A stretch of DNA of 34,146 nt from Deltaproteobacteria bacterium (GCA_019162745.1 JAFLLC010000144.1:1-34146), one strand, 5' to 3'; counted from the stretch's first letter, positions 22,813 through 31,234 are shown. The notes: generated by a model from the sequence alone, not told the origin. Translations and numbers: made by a program.

Positions 22813-23856
22813 TTATTTATCAAAAAGTTTCTGAATATCTTTGGCCTTATTGGTTGTTTGCAGTGCCAGCATCAGCAATATTCTTGCTTTTTGGGGAGAA
22901 AGATTGTCAGCAAATATGGCGCCTGCCTGCTGCAGAGTCTTGCCACCACCTTCAAAACCATACACAGGTAAAACTCGGCCATTATGAACCCTGGTCGAGA
23001 TAACAACGCTGGTCCCTTTGGCGATTGCATTCTTGATGGCAGCAAACATCGGCTTGTTTACATTGCCCCAACCCAAAGCCTGTACAACTATGCCTTTTGC
23101 CCCGGCAGCAACAGCAGCATTTATCATTGCGCCATCAGCCCCGGCGTACATTGAAATAATTTCTACCGCAGGAAGCTTGTCTTGTAGCAATGGGATGTGT
23201 TGTCTGCGGGTCGGAGTACGATAGAAAATGACTCTGTCATTATCAGCGCTGCCAATGAATCCATAATCACCTGACTTGAAGGTTTCGACATCAGAAGTGT
23301 GTGTTTTGACCACTTCTCGTGCGGCGTTGATCTGGTTGTTCATGGCGATCATTGACCCTTTTCCTGTTGCCTCAGGCGTGACACAGATGCGGGCAGCATT
23401 GAAAAGGTTTCGTGGTCCATCAAAATCTTTTTCAGAGGCGTTGCGTTGGGCGCCAATCAGAACAATTGGTTTGTTGCTGGCAACAGTCAAATCCAAAAAG
23501 TATGCTGACTCCTCAAGGGTGTCGGTACCGTGAGAAACAATGGCGCCAGCCACCTCCGGTCGCGCCAAAGTCGCGACGACTGCTTTTTGCAGGCCGACCC
23601 AGCTATCCGGAGCCATGTAATCTGAAGGGATGTTGGATAAATTCTCAACTTCAATTTTTGCCACACTTGCAATCTCCGGAACGGTAGAGATCAAATCTTC
23701 ACCTGAAATCGCTGGAACCGGGGCTTTTTTTACCGGGTCGATCTTCATTGCAATTGTGCCGCCTGTAGCAATCAATTTGACGACAGGGAGTTCAGCCATA
23801 GCCAGTGCGGGGGTCAGAATGAAGCAGACGATGAGCATCTTGAACACGTTTTTCAT
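22813..23856 (-). CDS. ansB: Type II (periplasmic) L-asparaginase
   Basis: The 347-residue product hydrolyses L-asparagine to aspartate and ammonia. Residues 1-21 are a signal peptide ending ALAMA, so it acts in the periplasm. ATGGTIA at 30-36 holds the nucleophilic Thr34, and SHGTDTLEE at 108-116 holds the second triad Thr111-Asp112. The length is normal for AnsB. AAGGAGA lies before the ATG. The gene follows a histidine kinase and response regulator on the same strand after 234 bp, and it has its own terminator. Released aspartate could be taken up and fed to aspartase (18434-19828). Glutaminase side activity is possible and cannot be judged here. Confidence 0.93.
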   Translation of the reverse strand: MKNVFKMLIVCFILTPALAMAELPVVKLIATGGTIAMKIDPVKKAPVPAISGEDLISTVPEIASVAKIEVENLSNIPSDYMAPDSWVGLQKAVVATLARPEVAGAIVSHGTDTLEESAYFLDLTVASNKPIVLIGAQRNASEKDFDGPRNLFNAARICVTPEATGKGSMIAMNNQINAAREVVKTHTSDVETFKSGDYGFIGSADNDRVIFYRTPTRRQHIPLLQDKLPAVEIISMYAGADGAMINAAVAAGAKGIVVQALGWGNVNKPMFAAIKNAIAKGTSVVISTRVHNGRVLPVYGFEGGGKTLQQAGAIFADNLSPQKARILLMLALQTTNKAKDIQKLFDK

Positions 23857-24023
23857 AGTATCTCCTTTTGAAAATTTGATTGCCTTACTTCTAATCTCAG
23901 GATTTCATGCCTCAAAACAGATCTTTATTCTGGTTTCAACTCTCACTTCCAGGGAAGATCAATTTTGACATGAGTATATGCAAACGAGAAGAGGCTGTCT
24001 ATCGGGCCAACAGTCTATTTTTG

Positions 24024-24039
24024 TAGGACTTAGGTCTTA
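24024..24039. promoter_or_regulatory. Imperfect palindrome upstream of asparaginase
   Basis: TAGGACTTAGGTCTTA is a 16-bp near-palindrome (six of eight pairs match) in the 234-bp gap between the response regulator gene and the asparaginase gene, about 170 bp upstream of the asparaginase ATG. It is a plausible binding site for the adjacent FixJ-type regulator, but this is only inference. Confidence 0.3.
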
Positions 24040-24090
24040 TAAATGGCAGAAATTTGCAGATATTGAGGTACCGGGAGGCAGACGTGGGGA

Positions 24091-24708
24091 TCAGACTGGG
24101 AGAGCTAAAAGATCTGCCATTCTTACAAGAGCAGGCAGGGAGTCGGCGCACATTTTCTCCATGACCCGCCCCCTGTGAATCTTGACCGTTTTTTCACTGA
24201 TGAAAAGTTCAACTCCAATTTTCTTATTCGGCTTACCCTGAACAACGAGAGCAAATACTTCTCGTTCACGTGATGTAAGTGATTTAAGGCGATTCTTCAA
24301 CTCGACCTGCTCATATAGTTTGTTGCAGCACAACTTATATTTGGCAATGGCTCGGCTGACACTTTCCAATAATTGATGCTCGGAGAAGGGCTTCTCCAAA
24401 CAATCGATCGCACCTGCGCGGATGGCATTTACCGTCATCGGGATGGTACCGTAGCCGGTGAGGAAAACTATCGCTATTTCCGGGTAGCGGCGTAAAAGTT
24501 CTTCTTGCAGTTGAAGGCCACTCATTTGAGGCATACGCATATCGAGAATAACACATGACGCCAGACCACAGTCATCCGAGCTCAGATATGCCTGTCCAGA
24601 AGGAAAGGAGGTCGCGCGATATCCGACAGATTCCAGCAACCGTGCGATCGACAGACCAACTGAAGAGTCATCGTCGACAATATGAATAATGGGAGAGTTG
24701 CTACTCAT
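24091..24708 (-). CDS. FixJ/NarL-type response regulator
   Basis: I start this 205-residue product at the ATG at 24708, because it begins directly with the receiver domain one base after the kinase stop; the upstream extension overlaps the kinase gene and has no domain. Receiver: acidic pocket VDDD at 11-14, phosphoacceptor Asp56 in ILDMRMP, Thr in FLTGYG and Lys in LEKPF. The C-terminal LuxR-type helix-turn-helix is LTSREREVFALVVQGKPNKK followed by ISEKTVKIHRGRVMEKM. It is of the FixJ/TodT class that acts with PAS-containing kinases. Coupled translation with the kinase makes them a cognate pair. Its likely target is the asparaginase gene downstream. Confidence 0.9.
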   Translation of the reverse strand: MSSNSPIIHIVDDDSSVGLSIARLLESVGYRATSFPSGQAYLSSDDCGLASCVILDMRMPQMSGLQLQEELLRRYPEIAIVFLTGYGTIPMTVNAIRAGAIDCLEKPFSEHQLLESVSRAIAKYKLCCNKLYEQVELKNRLKSLTSREREVFALVVQGKPNKKIGVELFISEKTVKIHRGRVMEKMCADSLPALVRMADLLALPV

Positions 24709-24709
24709 T

Positions 24710-26611
24710 TCATGGCCCACTCGTAATCGGCAGGATAACCGCAAAAGTGACGTACTGTGGCTGGTTGCACTCGACAATAATCTTGCCACCGTGTGCTTCA
24801 ACTATCGTGCGACAGATCGACAGCCCCATCCCCATTCCATTTTTTTTGGTTGAATAAAAAGGTTCAAATATCTTTCCCAGGTCGCTTTCGGAGATGGCGG
24901 CACCCGTATCGGAGACCGAAGCGACAACGTTACCATCGTCTCGCTTAAAGGTCTCCACTCTCACCTCACCACCCTCAGCGCCAAAGACCTCAATAGCATT
25001 CAACAGTAGATTTACCAAAATTTGCTGGATCTGGATACTGTCCCCGAAAAGGTTAGGCAGGTCAGTGGAAAAAGACTTTTCCAGTTTGATATTGCGAGAT
25101 TGAGCAACTCCGGAAAGGATGTCAATTGCCCCGTTGAACGTAGTATTAAGATCAAAGAGAGATGCTTCGACCTTCCCTTTAATCAGCATGGCCCGGAGGC
25201 GACGAACAACTTCCGCAGCACGTTCATTGTCAAAGACAATATCCGAGAGGATTTCATGCACCCGGCCCAAGTTTGGTTCGTCGAAAGCAAGAAAGCGCAG
25301 GGCGGCATGTGCGTTGGCTCCTATAGCGGCAAGCGGTTGATTAATCTCATGAGCGATGGTTGCGGTCAGTTCCCCCATGACGGCAACTCGTGAAATATGC
25401 GCCAATTCATTGCGTTGCAGCTCTAAAGTAGCCGCCGCGTGCCGCTGCTCGGTAATATCCGTATCTGCGCCAATCATCCGGTAGCCGTTGCCGTTTCCAT
25501 CCCGCAGGATATGACCCCGCGATAAAATCCACCGATATTCACCGTTTCTGTGCATCATGCGAAACGTTCGGCTATAGCCCTGCTCAACGCCACCTAAAAA
25601 CGTCTGCAGGTCAGCAAGAACCCCCTCTACATCGTCGTAATGGATCAATTGACGCCAGGAAGAGAAACCGAGATCAGCTTCATTATCCTGATAACCCAGC
25701 ATAGCCAGCCATCTTGGTGAAAAATAGACGGCATTGGTGGCAATATTCCAATCCCAAATACTGTCATTTGTCGCCTTTAGAATAGCATCAAAGCGTTCTT
25801 TACTAACTTTCAGTTCCTGTCTGCTGTTATAGACCTCTTCAATCATAGATTTGAAACTGCTTAAAAGTTTTCCGCCTTCTGAACTTGCACTAAAATCTGA
25901 CAAGTTCACCTCGGGAGCGGTGTTCGGGTTTTTCCTGATATTTTCAAACAGCACCCGCAATTGCCTGTGACATACATAAAGAGGCCTTACGAGTATCAGA
26001 TTGGAAAGTACAATGAGGATTATGGTTGAAACAGATAAGAGAACAATTGTTGTTATGTTTTTTTGGTTATAACGTTCTAAATCCCCTGCGTACATACCCG
26101 TGCCAAGGTATGCACCCCACTCCGGAATCCCGATAATATATGATATCTTTTTTTGCGGGACATCTCTGCCCGGTGGGAGATAATAGTAGTCTAAAAACCC
26201 TGCACCTTCTGCACTCTTTGCTAATTTCACTAATTCCCGGATTAAATATTTGCCGTGAATATCCTGCAGATCCCATTGACTGACCCCCTGTCTTGCAGGT
26301 TCAAACGGAATCACACGCATTATTCCATCATAGGTAGTCATGAAAATATAATTATTCCCATAACTGTCAAGGAAGGTCATTCTGTTAAGAATTTCTATGC
26401 CCTCGCGCATTGACTCTTCTTTGCTGATAAGCCCTGCATTTTGCTTTTCAAGAAGAGGTTGTATGGTATTTTTAGCAAGGTTAACGATGTGCTGCAGCTC
26501 GTTTTTGCGTGCGTCGTAAGCCATATTGGTGTGGCTGTTTATATTGAACCACAACGTCAGGATATAGCCACTGACCACAACAATTAACGCTAACCAGATT
26601 CGTAACAACAT
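24710..26611 (-). CDS. Cache-PAS sensor histidine kinase
   Basis: A 633-residue membrane kinase. An N-terminal helix (~5-22) and a second one (~185-210) bracket a periplasmic single Cache-type domain (GNNYIFMTTYDGIMRVIPFE, GTGMYAGD), the fold that binds small organic ligands in chemoreceptors and kinases. A PAS domain follows (~275-395: ATNDSIWDWNIATNAVYFSP, RMIGADTDITE). The phosphoacceptor is His421 in AHEINQPL, and the ATP-binding part shows NLLLNAIE, VSDTGAAI and KKNGMGMGLSICR. AHEINQPLAAIG is the FixL/DctB-like form. Paired with the regulator one base downstream. Given the asparaginase next in line, amino acid or dicarboxylate sensing is a reasonable guess. Confidence 0.9.
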   Translation of the reverse strand: MLLRIWLALIVVVSGYILTLWFNINSHTNMAYDARKNELQHIVNLAKNTIQPLLEKQNAGLISKEESMREGIEILNRMTFLDSYGNNYIFMTTYDGIMRVIPFEPARQGVSQWDLQDIHGKYLIRELVKLAKSAEGAGFLDYYYLPPGRDVPQKKISYIIGIPEWGAYLGTGMYAGDLERYNQKNITTIVLLSVSTIILIVLSNLILVRPLYVCHRQLRVLFENIRKNPNTAPEVNLSDFSASSEGGKLLSSFKSMIEEVYNSRQELKVSKERFDAILKATNDSIWDWNIATNAVYFSPRWLAMLGYQDNEADLGFSSWRQLIHYDDVEGVLADLQTFLGGVEQGYSRTFRMMHRNGEYRWILSRGHILRDGNGNGYRMIGADTDITEQRHAAATLELQRNELAHISRVAVMGELTATIAHEINQPLAAIGANAHAALRFLAFDEPNLGRVHEILSDIVFDNERAAEVVRRLRAMLIKGKVEASLFDLNTTFNGAIDILSGVAQSRNIKLEKSFSTDLPNLFGDSIQIQQILVNLLLNAIEVFGAEGGEVRVETFKRDDGNVVASVSDTGAAISESDLGKIFEPFYSTKKNGMGMGLSICRTIVEAHGGKIIVECNQPQYVTFAVILPITSGP

Positions 26612-26789
26612 ATCGTTTCACTATCTCCGTAAGCTTCCCTGTCAAGCGTGGGGATTTTGCAACCGCTTCAGGATAACCACCTTCAATAAGTAGGGAACCC
26701 AACTCAATCCGATTTATGGACCTATCGACATCAGACAGAATACTGCCATCAAGCAGGCGATCAACCGGATCTTATAAAAAACATACACA

Positions 26790-26842
26790 ATAATCCGAAT
26801 TATGTGAATATATAATCCGGAAAAATAACTTTTATAATCCGG
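26790..26842 (+). repeat. Three direct repeats ATAATCCGR at exact 22-bp spacing
   Basis: ATAATCCGA starts at 26790, and ATAATCCGG starts at 26812 and at 26834. The exact 22-bp period places all copies on the same face of the DNA helix, as in cooperative activator or repressor arrays. They lie about 70-120 bp upstream of the -35 box of the efflux operon. A CCGGATCTTATAAAA sequence at 26765 looks like a diverged inverted copy. Confidence 0.7.
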
Positions 26843-26907
26843 ATAAAAGGTCCGGCGGTTTGAAAAAAAGATAAGAATGAGGATGCCACATAAAACGGAA
26901 TAGGGGA

Positions 26908-26935
26908 TTGTTCTATCGTGCAAACCTGCTAGAAT
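26908..26935 (+). promoter_or_regulatory. Candidate promoter of the efflux operon
   Basis: TTGTTC (26908-26913) and TAGAAT (26930-26935) are separated by 16 bp. The expected transcription start, near 26942, leaves a leader of about 60 bases before the chosen start codon at 27003 and argues against the GTG start at 26946. Confidence 0.5.
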
Positions 26936-27002
26936 AGCTTATGTTGTGAAACAATACATCGAATTATTGCCGGCAGGCCATGGCCAAAAGGAAGATCATG
27001 CG

Positions 27003-27998
27003 ATGATTGTAACGACCTCTGCCAAACACGGAATATTCATGTTTCCCCCCGCTGCGATGTTGCTGCTCTGCAGTATGGCCGGATGCAACCAGACTCCGTC
27101 AAATTCCAACACGGTTCAGGGTTATGTTGAAGCGGAATTCGTTTATATTTCCGCTCCCACACCGGGGAGGCTGGAAACGCTCTTTGTACAGCGGGGTGCA
27201 GAGGTCAAGGCGGGCGATCCACTCTTTCAACTGGAGAATATCCCTGAAAAAACGGCTCGTGATGAAACAGTGCTGCGGCTCGCCCAAACTCGTGCACAGG
27301 TAGCTGATGCAAAAAAAGGGAAACGGCCGACTGAGATCGGAGCCGGTACCGCACAATTGAATCTGGCGCGAACAGCGCTGCAGCTCTCGGAAAAAGAGCT
27401 GGCGCGTCAGGAACGTCTGCTGCGCGCCAAAGTAGTTCCGCTGCAGGATGTTGACCGGCTCCGCTCCGTGCGTGATCAGGACCGCCAACGTGTGACCCAG
27501 CTTGAAGCCGAACTTGCCACAGCACGTCTCGGCGCGCGCAGGGACCAGATAGTCGCAGCCGAGGCAAGCGCACGATCACAGGAAGCGGCAGTGACGAGGA
27601 GCGAATGGGATCTTGCCCAGACGCGGCAGAGTGCGCCGGTGGCCGGTCTGGTTTTCGATACGCTGTACCGCAGTGGGGAGTGGATCGCCGCGGGGCGGCC
27701 GATCGTTGTCCTGTTGCCGCCACAGAACATCAAGGTCCGGACATTCGTACCGGAAGCGCTGGTCTCGGCAATCCAACCGGGAGACAGGGTCAAGGTCTCT
27801 GTAGACGGAAAGCAGGCACCGTTTTCCGGCACCGTGAATTTTGTCTCGCCCCAAGCGGAGTTCACCCCGCCGGTCATCTACAGCCGGGAAAATCGGCAGA
27901 AACTGGTGTACATGGTTGAGGTGGGCTTCGATCAGAAGACCGCAGTGCAACTGCACCCGGGGCAGCCGGTGGATGTCCGGTTCGGTGCCGGATCATGA
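27003..27998 (+). CDS. HlyD-family efflux adaptor, lipoprotein type
   Basis: A 331-residue membrane-fusion protein. I use the ATG at 27003 (AAGGAAG upstream), which puts the lipobox-like SMAGC at residues 24-28, so Cys28 is probably lipidated. The split lipoyl/barrel-sandwich halves are VEAEFVYISAPTPGRLETLF with GAEVKAGDPLF and, later, SAPVAGLVFDTLYRSGEWIAAGRP. Between them lies a long coiled-coil hairpin (~85-210). The beta-barrel part is IKVRTFVPEALVSAIQPGDRV. It resembles YbhG and should connect the inner-membrane ABC exporter to an outer-membrane channel, which is not encoded here. Its stop overlaps the ATPase start by 4 bp. Confidence 0.88.
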   Translation: MIVTTSAKHGIFMFPPAAMLLLCSMAGCNQTPSNSNTVQGYVEAEFVYISAPTPGRLETLFVQRGAEVKAGDPLFQLENIPEKTARDETVLRLAQTRAQVADAKKGKRPTEIGAGTAQLNLARTALQLSEKELARQERLLRAKVVPLQDVDRLRSVRDQDRQRVTQLEAELATARLGARRDQIVAAEASARSQEAAVTRSEWDLAQTRQSAPVAGLVFDTLYRSGEWIAAGRPIVVLLPPQNIKVRTFVPEALVSAIQPGDRVKVSVDGKQAPFSGTVNFVSPQAEFTPPVIYSRENRQKLVYMVEVGFDQKTAVQLHPGQPVDVRFGAGS

Positions 27999-28744
27999 CA
28001 GAGAGTTTTGCTATCGATGTGCGCGGAATGACCAAACGCTTCGGTGATCACACCGTCGTCAACGGCATCGATCTGCAGGTGCGCGGGGGGGAGGTGTACG
28101 GTTTTATCGGGCCAAACGGCAGCGGCAAAACGACATTTATCCGGATGCTCTGCGGGCTGCTCGCAGCGGATGCCGGAGAAGGCAGCTGCCTCGGCTTCGA
28201 TGTGATAACGGAGAGCGACGCCATCAAGCGCCAGGTCGGTTACATGACCCAGCGCTTCAGTTTCTATGAAGACCTGAGCATAGCTGAAAACCTTGATTTC
28301 GTGGCGCGTATGTATGGCGTCGAGAACCGGCGCGAAGCTGTCAGGGAGGGCATAGAACGGCTGGGACTTGCCGGGCGGCAGAAACAGCTTGCCGGCGAAC
28401 TATCCGGTGGCTGGAAACAGCGCCTCGCCCTGGCCGCCTGCCTGATTCACAACCCTCGCCTGCTGCTGCTCGACGAACCGACGGCAGGGGTCGACCCGAA
28501 AGCCCGCCAGGAGTTCTGGGATCAGATACGCGAACTCGCCAGGCAGGGGCTGACATTTCTGATTACCACGCACTACATGGACGAAGCCGAACGGTGCGAT
28601 CGCCTCGCCTATCTCTCCTATGGCAATCTGTTGACCCACGGCACAGCGGCCGAAGTGATTGCCGGAGCGGGGTTGAGCAATCCGAGCCTTGAGGATGTAT
28701 TCATCCACCTGATGGACAGCTCGAAGGACAACTATTCGCTATGA
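27995..28744 (+). CDS. ABC exporter ATP-binding protein
   Basis: The 249-residue product is a single nucleotide-binding domain. Walker A GPNGSGKTT is at 39-47, the Q-loop is at MTQRFSFYEDLS, the signature is LSGGWKQRLALA, Walker B is LLLLDEPTAGVD, and the switch His is in ITTHYMDEAERCDRL. The form YMTQRFSFYEDLS is typical of YbhF/CcmA-type drug exporters. It overlaps its neighbours by 4 bp on each side, so three proteins are made in step. It would energise the permease encoded next. Confidence 0.93.
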   Translation: MTESFAIDVRGMTKRFGDHTVVNGIDLQVRGGEVYGFIGPNGSGKTTFIRMLCGLLAADAGEGSCLGFDVITESDAIKRQVGYMTQRFSFYEDLSIAENLDFVARMYGVENRREAVREGIERLGLAGRQKQLAGELSGGWKQRLALAACLIHNPRLLLLDEPTAGVDPKARQEFWDQIRELARQGLTFLITTHYMDEAERCDRLAYLSYGNLLTHGTAAEVIAGAGLSNPSLEDVFIHLMDSSKDNYSL

Positions 28745-29883
28745 AAAAGCGTACGCCACTCTCTTTTGCGCGCTTCTGGGCAATAGTCATCAAGGAATTT
28801 GTCCAGATGCGGAGAGATCGCCTTACCTTCGGCATGATTATCGGTATCCCGGTGGTTCAGCTCATGCTCTTCGGCTATGCGATAAACGGGGACCCAAAGC
28901 ACCTCCCCACCGCTGTGCTGCTGGCCGACAACAGCCAGCAGGGGCGATCCATCCTCTCCGCTCTCAAAAACAGCGATTATTTCAATTTTGTCCGCGAACT
29001 GCATACCGAAGCGGAGGCGGAAAAAGTCCTCGCGCGCGGCGAAGTCCAGTTTGTCGTCACGGTTCCGGAGAATTTCAGCCGCAACCTGCTGCGGGGGGAG
29101 AAGCCCACGATCCTCGTTGAGGCGGATGCGACCGATCCGGCAGCCACCGGCAACGCGATCGCCTCGCTGCGAACCCTGCTGACCAGCGCGCTGCAGCAAG
29201 ACCTCAAAGGACCGCTCGCGTTTCTGGCGGGGAGCGATGGCCCGGTAAATCTGCTCGTCCACGCCCGCTACAACCCGGAAGGGATCTCGCAGTACAATAT
29301 CGTGCCGGGGCTGATGGGGGTGGTTTTAACCATGACAATGGTCATGATCACCGGTCTGGCCATTACCCGCGAGCGGGAACGGGGCACGATGGAAAACCTC
29401 CTCTCCATGCCGACCAGGCCGCTCGAAGTTCTCCTCGGCAAGATCATCCCCTATATTTTTGTCGGCTACATCCAGGTCGGGCTGATCCTGGCAGCGGCGC
29501 GGTATCTGTTCCATATACCGATGACCGGCAGCATTCCGCTGCTGCTGCTGACCTCTCTGGTTTTTATCGCCGCGAACCTGGCGATGGGCATCACCTTTTC
29601 CACCCTGGCAAAAAACCAGCTCCAGGCTGTGCAGATGACCTTCTTTTTCTTCCTCCCGTCACTGCTGCTGTCAGGGTTTATGTTCCCGTTTCGCGGCATG
29701 CCGGAATGGGCACAGGCGATCGGCGAGATCCTGCCGCTCACCCATTTCCTCAGGATTATTCGGGGAATCCTTCTCAAAGGGAACGGCTTTGAGGAGGTGA
29801 TCCTGCAGCTCTGGCAGATCGCGCTGTTCGCGGTGGTTGTGCTGGCGGTCGGCGTGAAGAGATATCGGAGGACGTTGGATTAA
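28741..29883 (+). CDS. ABC-2 type exporter permease
   Basis: The 380-residue product is an ABC-2 permease of the YbhS/YbhR class. One N-terminal helix (IIGIPVVQLMLFGYAI, ~36-52) is followed by a large soluble domain (~60-190, with LPTAVLLADNS and VVTVPENFSRNL), and five further helices fill 200-375. GTMENLLSMPTRPLEVLLGK near 215-234 is the conserved cytoplasmic loop that contacts the ATPase, and LPSLLLSGFMFPFRGMPEW is the family C-terminal signature. Only one permease gene is present, whereas YbhF systems have two, so it probably works as a homodimer. The stop lies 3 bp from the stop of the convergent macrodomain gene, with no visible terminator between. Confidence 0.92.
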   Translation: MKKRTPLSFARFWAIVIKEFVQMRRDRLTFGMIIGIPVVQLMLFGYAINGDPKHLPTAVLLADNSQQGRSILSALKNSDYFNFVRELHTEAEAEKVLARGEVQFVVTVPENFSRNLLRGEKPTILVEADATDPAATGNAIASLRTLLTSALQQDLKGPLAFLAGSDGPVNLLVHARYNPEGISQYNIVPGLMGVVLTMTMVMITGLAITRERERGTMENLLSMPTRPLEVLLGKIIPYIFVGYIQVGLILAAARYLFHIPMTGSIPLLLLTSLVFIAANLAMGITFSTLAKNQLQAVQMTFFFFLPSLLLSGFMFPFRGMPEWAQAIGEILPLTHFLRIIRGILLKGNGFEEVILQLWQIALFAVVVLAVGVKRYRRTLD

Positions 29884-29886
29884 GCG

Positions 29887-30417
29887 TCAGGTCGTGTACT
29901 CTGTCCCCAGCCGCGTTGCTGCTTCCCGGTAAACCTGTTGCGCACCCTCGCTGAACTGGACGAAGATGATCCGCTCCAGCTCCGGATAGAGGGAGATTGT
30001 CTCCTGAGCCGCTGAAAGGGCGATAACAGCCGCCTCCCGCATCGGATAGCCGTAGACCCCGGCGCTGACCGCGGGAAAGGCGATGCTTTTCAGGCCATGT
30101 TGATGTGCGACTTCGAAACAGCGGCGGTAGCACGATTCCAGCAATTCCGGTTCGCCATGTTTACCATCTTTCCAGACCGGTCCGACGGTATGGATGACAT
30201 GCTGCGCAGGAAGCTTGTAACCACCGGTAATCTTGGCGTCACCGGTTTCGCATCCCTGAAGAGTGGCGCACTCCCGGACCAACTCCGGTCCGGCAACCCG
30301 GTGAATAGCGCCATCCACCCCTCCCCCACCCAGCAGGGTATTATTGGCGGCATTAACGATCGCATCTACTGCCAGCGTCGTAATATCAGTCTGGATAATT
30401 TCAATGGTAGCCGGCAT
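29887..30417 (-). CDS. Macrodomain ADP-ribose hydrolase
   Basis: The 176-residue product is a stand-alone macrodomain of the YmdB/MacroD type, which hydrolyses O-acetyl-ADP-ribose or removes ADP-ribose from acidic residues. [20 protein letters not shown] (~20-39) gives the catalytic Asn and Asp and the glycine-rich loop, and VGPVWKDG and [12 protein letters not shown] form the diphosphate-binding loop. AAAGGAGG lies 5 bases before the ATG. It is monocistronic, divergent from the YkgJ-like gene. Its in vivo substrate cannot be told from context. Confidence 0.93.
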   Translation of the reverse strand: MPATIEIIQTDITTLAVDAIVNAANNTLLGGGGVDGAIHRVAGPELVRECATLQGCETGDAKITGGYKLPAQHVIHTVGPVWKDGKHGEPELLESCYRRCFEVAHQHGLKSIAFPAVSAGVYGYPMREAAVIALSAAQETISLYPELERIIFVQFSEGAQQVYREAATRLGTEYTT

Positions 30418-30440
30418 TGTTCCTCCTTTAAAACAGATAG

Positions 30441-30468
30441 TTGCATAGTTTAGTATCGATAGTATACT
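30441..30468 (+). promoter_or_regulatory. Candidate promoter of the YkgJ-like gene
   Basis: TTGCAT (30441-30446) and TATACT (30463-30468) are separated by 16 bp, 50 bp before the start codon. The spacer includes the palindrome TATCGATA. Confidence 0.5.
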
Positions 30469-30518
30469 TCAATTCAGCCACTATTTCCAGCGACTGCGGC
30501 AACAAAGGAGAGATACTT

Positions 30519-30821
30519 ATGCTCTTCCCTCCCCTTCGAAAGAAAAAATTCCATGGAATCCTTCTCGACGCACCCAGGGACGGTGATGATCGCTGCCGGA
30601 GCTGCGGCGGCATCTGCTGCAGTTCATTTACCGCCGTTGAGATCAGCTGGGACGAGTACGAGCGGCTTCAGGGTCTGGGAGCCAGGCGCTTGCAGCTGTC
30701 GCTCTTCGGTGCTCACAAGCTGGAGATCGACTGCGGCTGCGAATTTCTGTCTGATGGGCGCTGCAGCATTTACGAAGCACGGCCGGATATCTGTCGGCGA
30801 TTCTACTGTTCCGACACCTGA
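30519..30821 (+). CDS. YkgJ-family cysteine cluster protein
   Basis: A 100-residue product; the ATG at 30519 has AAAGGAG 8 bases upstream, so the longer frame from 30441, which runs through the promoter, is not used. CRSCGGICCS (~26-35), CGCEFL and GRCSIYEARPDICRRFYC at the C-terminus form the conserved eight-cysteine zinc- or iron-binding pattern of the YkgJ (CxxCxxxCC) family. Function is unknown; family members often sit beside metal or redox genes. It converges with the YgbA-like gene, leaving 19 bp and no clear terminator. Confidence 0.88.
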   Translation: MLFPPLRKKKFHGILLDAPRDGDDRCRSCGGICCSSFTAVEISWDEYERLQGLGARRLQLSLFGAHKLEIDCGCEFLSDGRCSIYEARPDICRRFYCSDT

Positions 30822-30840
30822 GCATCCGCGGCAGATATTT

Positions 30841-31185
30841 TCAGAATAAATAATGCCAGAGATAATCCAGTCTCCCTCTCATCATCAGTTTACGCCCCGA
30901 GTAGGACATGATCTCCCGAACCTTTTCACGGTGCGTCTTGTCATAACAGTGGATCCGGCAATGCTTGCAGGTCGGCTTCTCTGCTTCCAGCGGGCAATTC
31001 AGCCGTTTCCTGACGGCATACTGGAGAAAAGCGGCGCATTCCGGGCAGAGGCTGCGCTCGCCCAATCCTGCGGGCAGGACAACCTGAGTGTGTTCGGCGG
31101 CGTGCTGTTTCCCGGCGCAGTAGACCTCGACAAACTTCCCGATCAGCCTGATATCTTTTTTCTGGTTTCTGTTAACATCTTCCAT
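30841..31185 (-). CDS. YgbA-like, nitrous-oxide-stimulated promoter family protein
   Basis: The product is 114 residues from the ATG at 31185, which is preceded by AGGGG at some distance; an in-frame ATG at 31215 would give 124 but lies within the palindrome and -10-like sequence, so I prefer the shorter form. CPECAAFLQYAVRKRLNCP and KPTCKHCRIHCY give the family's conserved cysteines (four CxxC-type ligands), and the end (SGRKLMMRGRLDYLWHYL) is also typical of Escherichia coli YgbA. YgbA is linked to recovery from nitric oxide stress. A similar nitrosative role here is inferred from family and promoter palindrome. Confidence 0.82.
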   Translation of the reverse strand: MEDVNRNQKKDIRLIGKFVEVYCAGKQHAAEHTQVVLPAGLGERSLCPECAAFLQYAVRKRLNCPLEAEKPTCKHCRIHCYDKTHREKVREIMSYSGRKLMMRGRLDYLWHYLF

Positions 31186-31205
31186 GTTTGCGACAATCCC
31201 CTGTT

Positions 31206-31234
31206 TTGACCTCATAGTACATGACAGAGGTCAA
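31206..31234. promoter_or_regulatory. 8-bp inverted repeat at the YgbA-like promoter
   Basis: TTGACCTC (31206-31213) and GAGGTCAA (31227-31234) are perfect inverted arms separated by 13 bp. On the minus strand TACTAT (31219-31214) lies between them and fits a -10 box, placing transcription start near 31207. The arrangement suits a repressor or activator operator. Confidence 0.55.

Larger units (their letters stand above)
26612..27002. other. Divergent regulatory region between the kinase gene and efflux operon
   Basis: This 391-bp AT-rich region separates two divergent units and codes for nothing convincing. It holds three 22-bp-spaced direct repeats (26790-26842) and a promoter for the efflux operon (26908-26935). 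A TTGACA at 26644-26639 on the minus strand might belong to a kinase promoter, but no good -10 follows. Confidence 0.55.

Noticed and set aside
22653-23003. 116-codon plus-strand frame
   Set aside because: It runs through the terminator palindrome and antisense to the asparaginase C-terminus.
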